Positions 5,874 through 5,979 of a DNA stretch of 5,979 bases are shown piece after piece. A program made the translations under genes and the position numbers. Origin of the DNA: UMGS882 sp045598975 (GTDB taxonomy: Bacteria; Bacillota; Clostridia; Oscillospirales; CAG-382). The stretch is taken from the NCBI GenBank assembly GCA_045598975.1, contig JAZRVE010000042.1, positions 1 through 5,979 of the forward strand, given 5' to 3'. Position 1 is the stretch's first letter, and each line of letters opens with the position of its first letter. The notes beneath the pieces are model-generated. The model was not told the origin of the DNA. It saw only the letters and a list, made by a program, of their open reading frames with translations, and ran no database searches.

Positions 5874-5944
5874 GGAAGTTACTTGCAAGATATGGTATAA
5901 TGGAATCATCACAAGACCAAAAACCATATCAAGAAGGAACTTCC
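5874..5944 (+). repeat. imperfect inverted repeat sequestering the transposase ribosome binding site
   Basis: GGAAGTT (5874-5880) pairs with AACTTCC (5938-5944), CTT (5882-5884) with AAG (5934-5936), and GATATGGT (5889-5896) with ACCATATC (5923-5930): about 18 bp with a small internal loop and a 26-nt apical loop. The right arm contains the AAGGAA ribosome binding site (5934-5939). The predicted transcript of the internal promoter starts near 5908, after the left arm, so only read-through RNA from outside can form the full fold. Confidence 0.75.
5893..5901 (+). promoter_or_regulatory. extended -10 promoter of the probable transposase gene
   Basis: TGGTATAAT is a perfect extended -10 (TGnTATAAT). 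No recognisable -35 lies 16-18 nt upstream, which is common for extended -10 promoters. The start would be near 5908, about 38 nt before the ATG, inside the loop of the inverted repeat. Confidence 0.6.
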
Positions 5945-5945
5945 C

Positions 5946-5979
5946 ATGAACATTATAGCACAAGAAGCTCGAAAAAGGC
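5946..5979 (+). CDS. probable transposase, N-terminal fragment (runs off the window)
   Basis: Only 11 codons are visible (MNIIAQEARKR). The ATG has AAGGAA 6 nt upstream and an extended -10 promoter before it. This N-terminus resembles, from memory, helix-turn-helix DDE transposases of IS3/IS481-like elements common in Clostridia, which often begin MNxIxQEAxxRQ. The inverted repeat around its ribosome binding site is a further sign of a transposase. Eleven residues cannot prove the family; another small DNA-binding protein is possible. Confidence 0.5.
   Translation, partial: MNIIAQEARKR

Larger units (their letters stand above)
5841..5979 (+). mobile_element. probable left end of an insertion sequence (cut by the window edge)
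   Basis: The segment is more AT-rich than the genes to its left. It carries an extended -10 promoter, an RBS-hiding inverted repeat and the start of a probable transposase. The outer end is not resolved: no terminal inverted repeat can be matched because the right end is outside the window, so the start given here is approximate (the end could lie anywhere from about 5810 to 5873). Confidence 0.45.

Noticed and set aside
5769..5963. 64-residue - strand open frame at the right edge
   Set aside because: It runs antisense through the promoter and inverted repeat, has no SD or domain signature and is AT-rich by-product sequence.

Overview
The window looks like chromosomal DNA from a low-to-mid GC Gram-positive anaerobe, most likely a gut Clostridia/Oscillospirales-type bacterium. 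This is an inference from strong AGGAGG-type ribosome binding sites, a substrate-binding protein made as a lipoprotein, the three-gene polar amino acid ABC cassette, and the codon use. No rRNA or tRNA gene is present to fix the taxonomy.

Layout: (1) Bases 1-229 have no gene. They hold a perfect 14-bp inverted repeat near the edge and a probable extended -10 promoter with a small dyad at the start point. (2) Bases 230-2069 on the + strand are a two-gene unit: an LCM-like SAM-dependent methyltransferase, then gpsA, the NAD(P)-dependent glycerol-3-phosphate dehydrogenase that makes the phospholipid backbone precursor. (3) At 2078-2506 on the - strand, convergent with gpsA and only 8 bp from it, is a single-domain EamA/DMT membrane transporter. 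(4) Bases 5724 down to 2650 on the - strand are a complete polar amino acid ABC importer operon. In transcription order it holds a binding lipoprotein, a permease with an unusually large N-terminal extracytoplasmic region, and a GlnQ-type ATPase starting at GTG and overlapping the permease by 14 bp. The operon has a near-consensus sigma-A promoter (TTGACA-16-TATAAT), a 13-bp intercistronic hairpin after the binding-protein gene, and a strong intrinsic terminator at 2543-2578. (5) The right edge enters an AT-rich segment that is probably the left end of an insertion sequence. The first 11 codons of a probable transposase are visible, preceded by an extended -10 promoter and an imperfect inverted repeat that would hide the ribosome binding site only in transcripts entering from outside.

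How the parts work together: the lipoprotein captures a polar amino acid outside the membrane, a permease homodimer carries it in, and the ATPase dimer drives the cycle. The hairpin after the first gene probably gives an excess of binding protein over permease. The most unusual protein feature is the roughly 225-residue region between the first membrane segment and the transport domain of the permease. The most unusual nucleic acid features are the RBS-hiding repeat of the mobile element, a terminator-shaped hairpin inside gpsA, and the edge palindrome.
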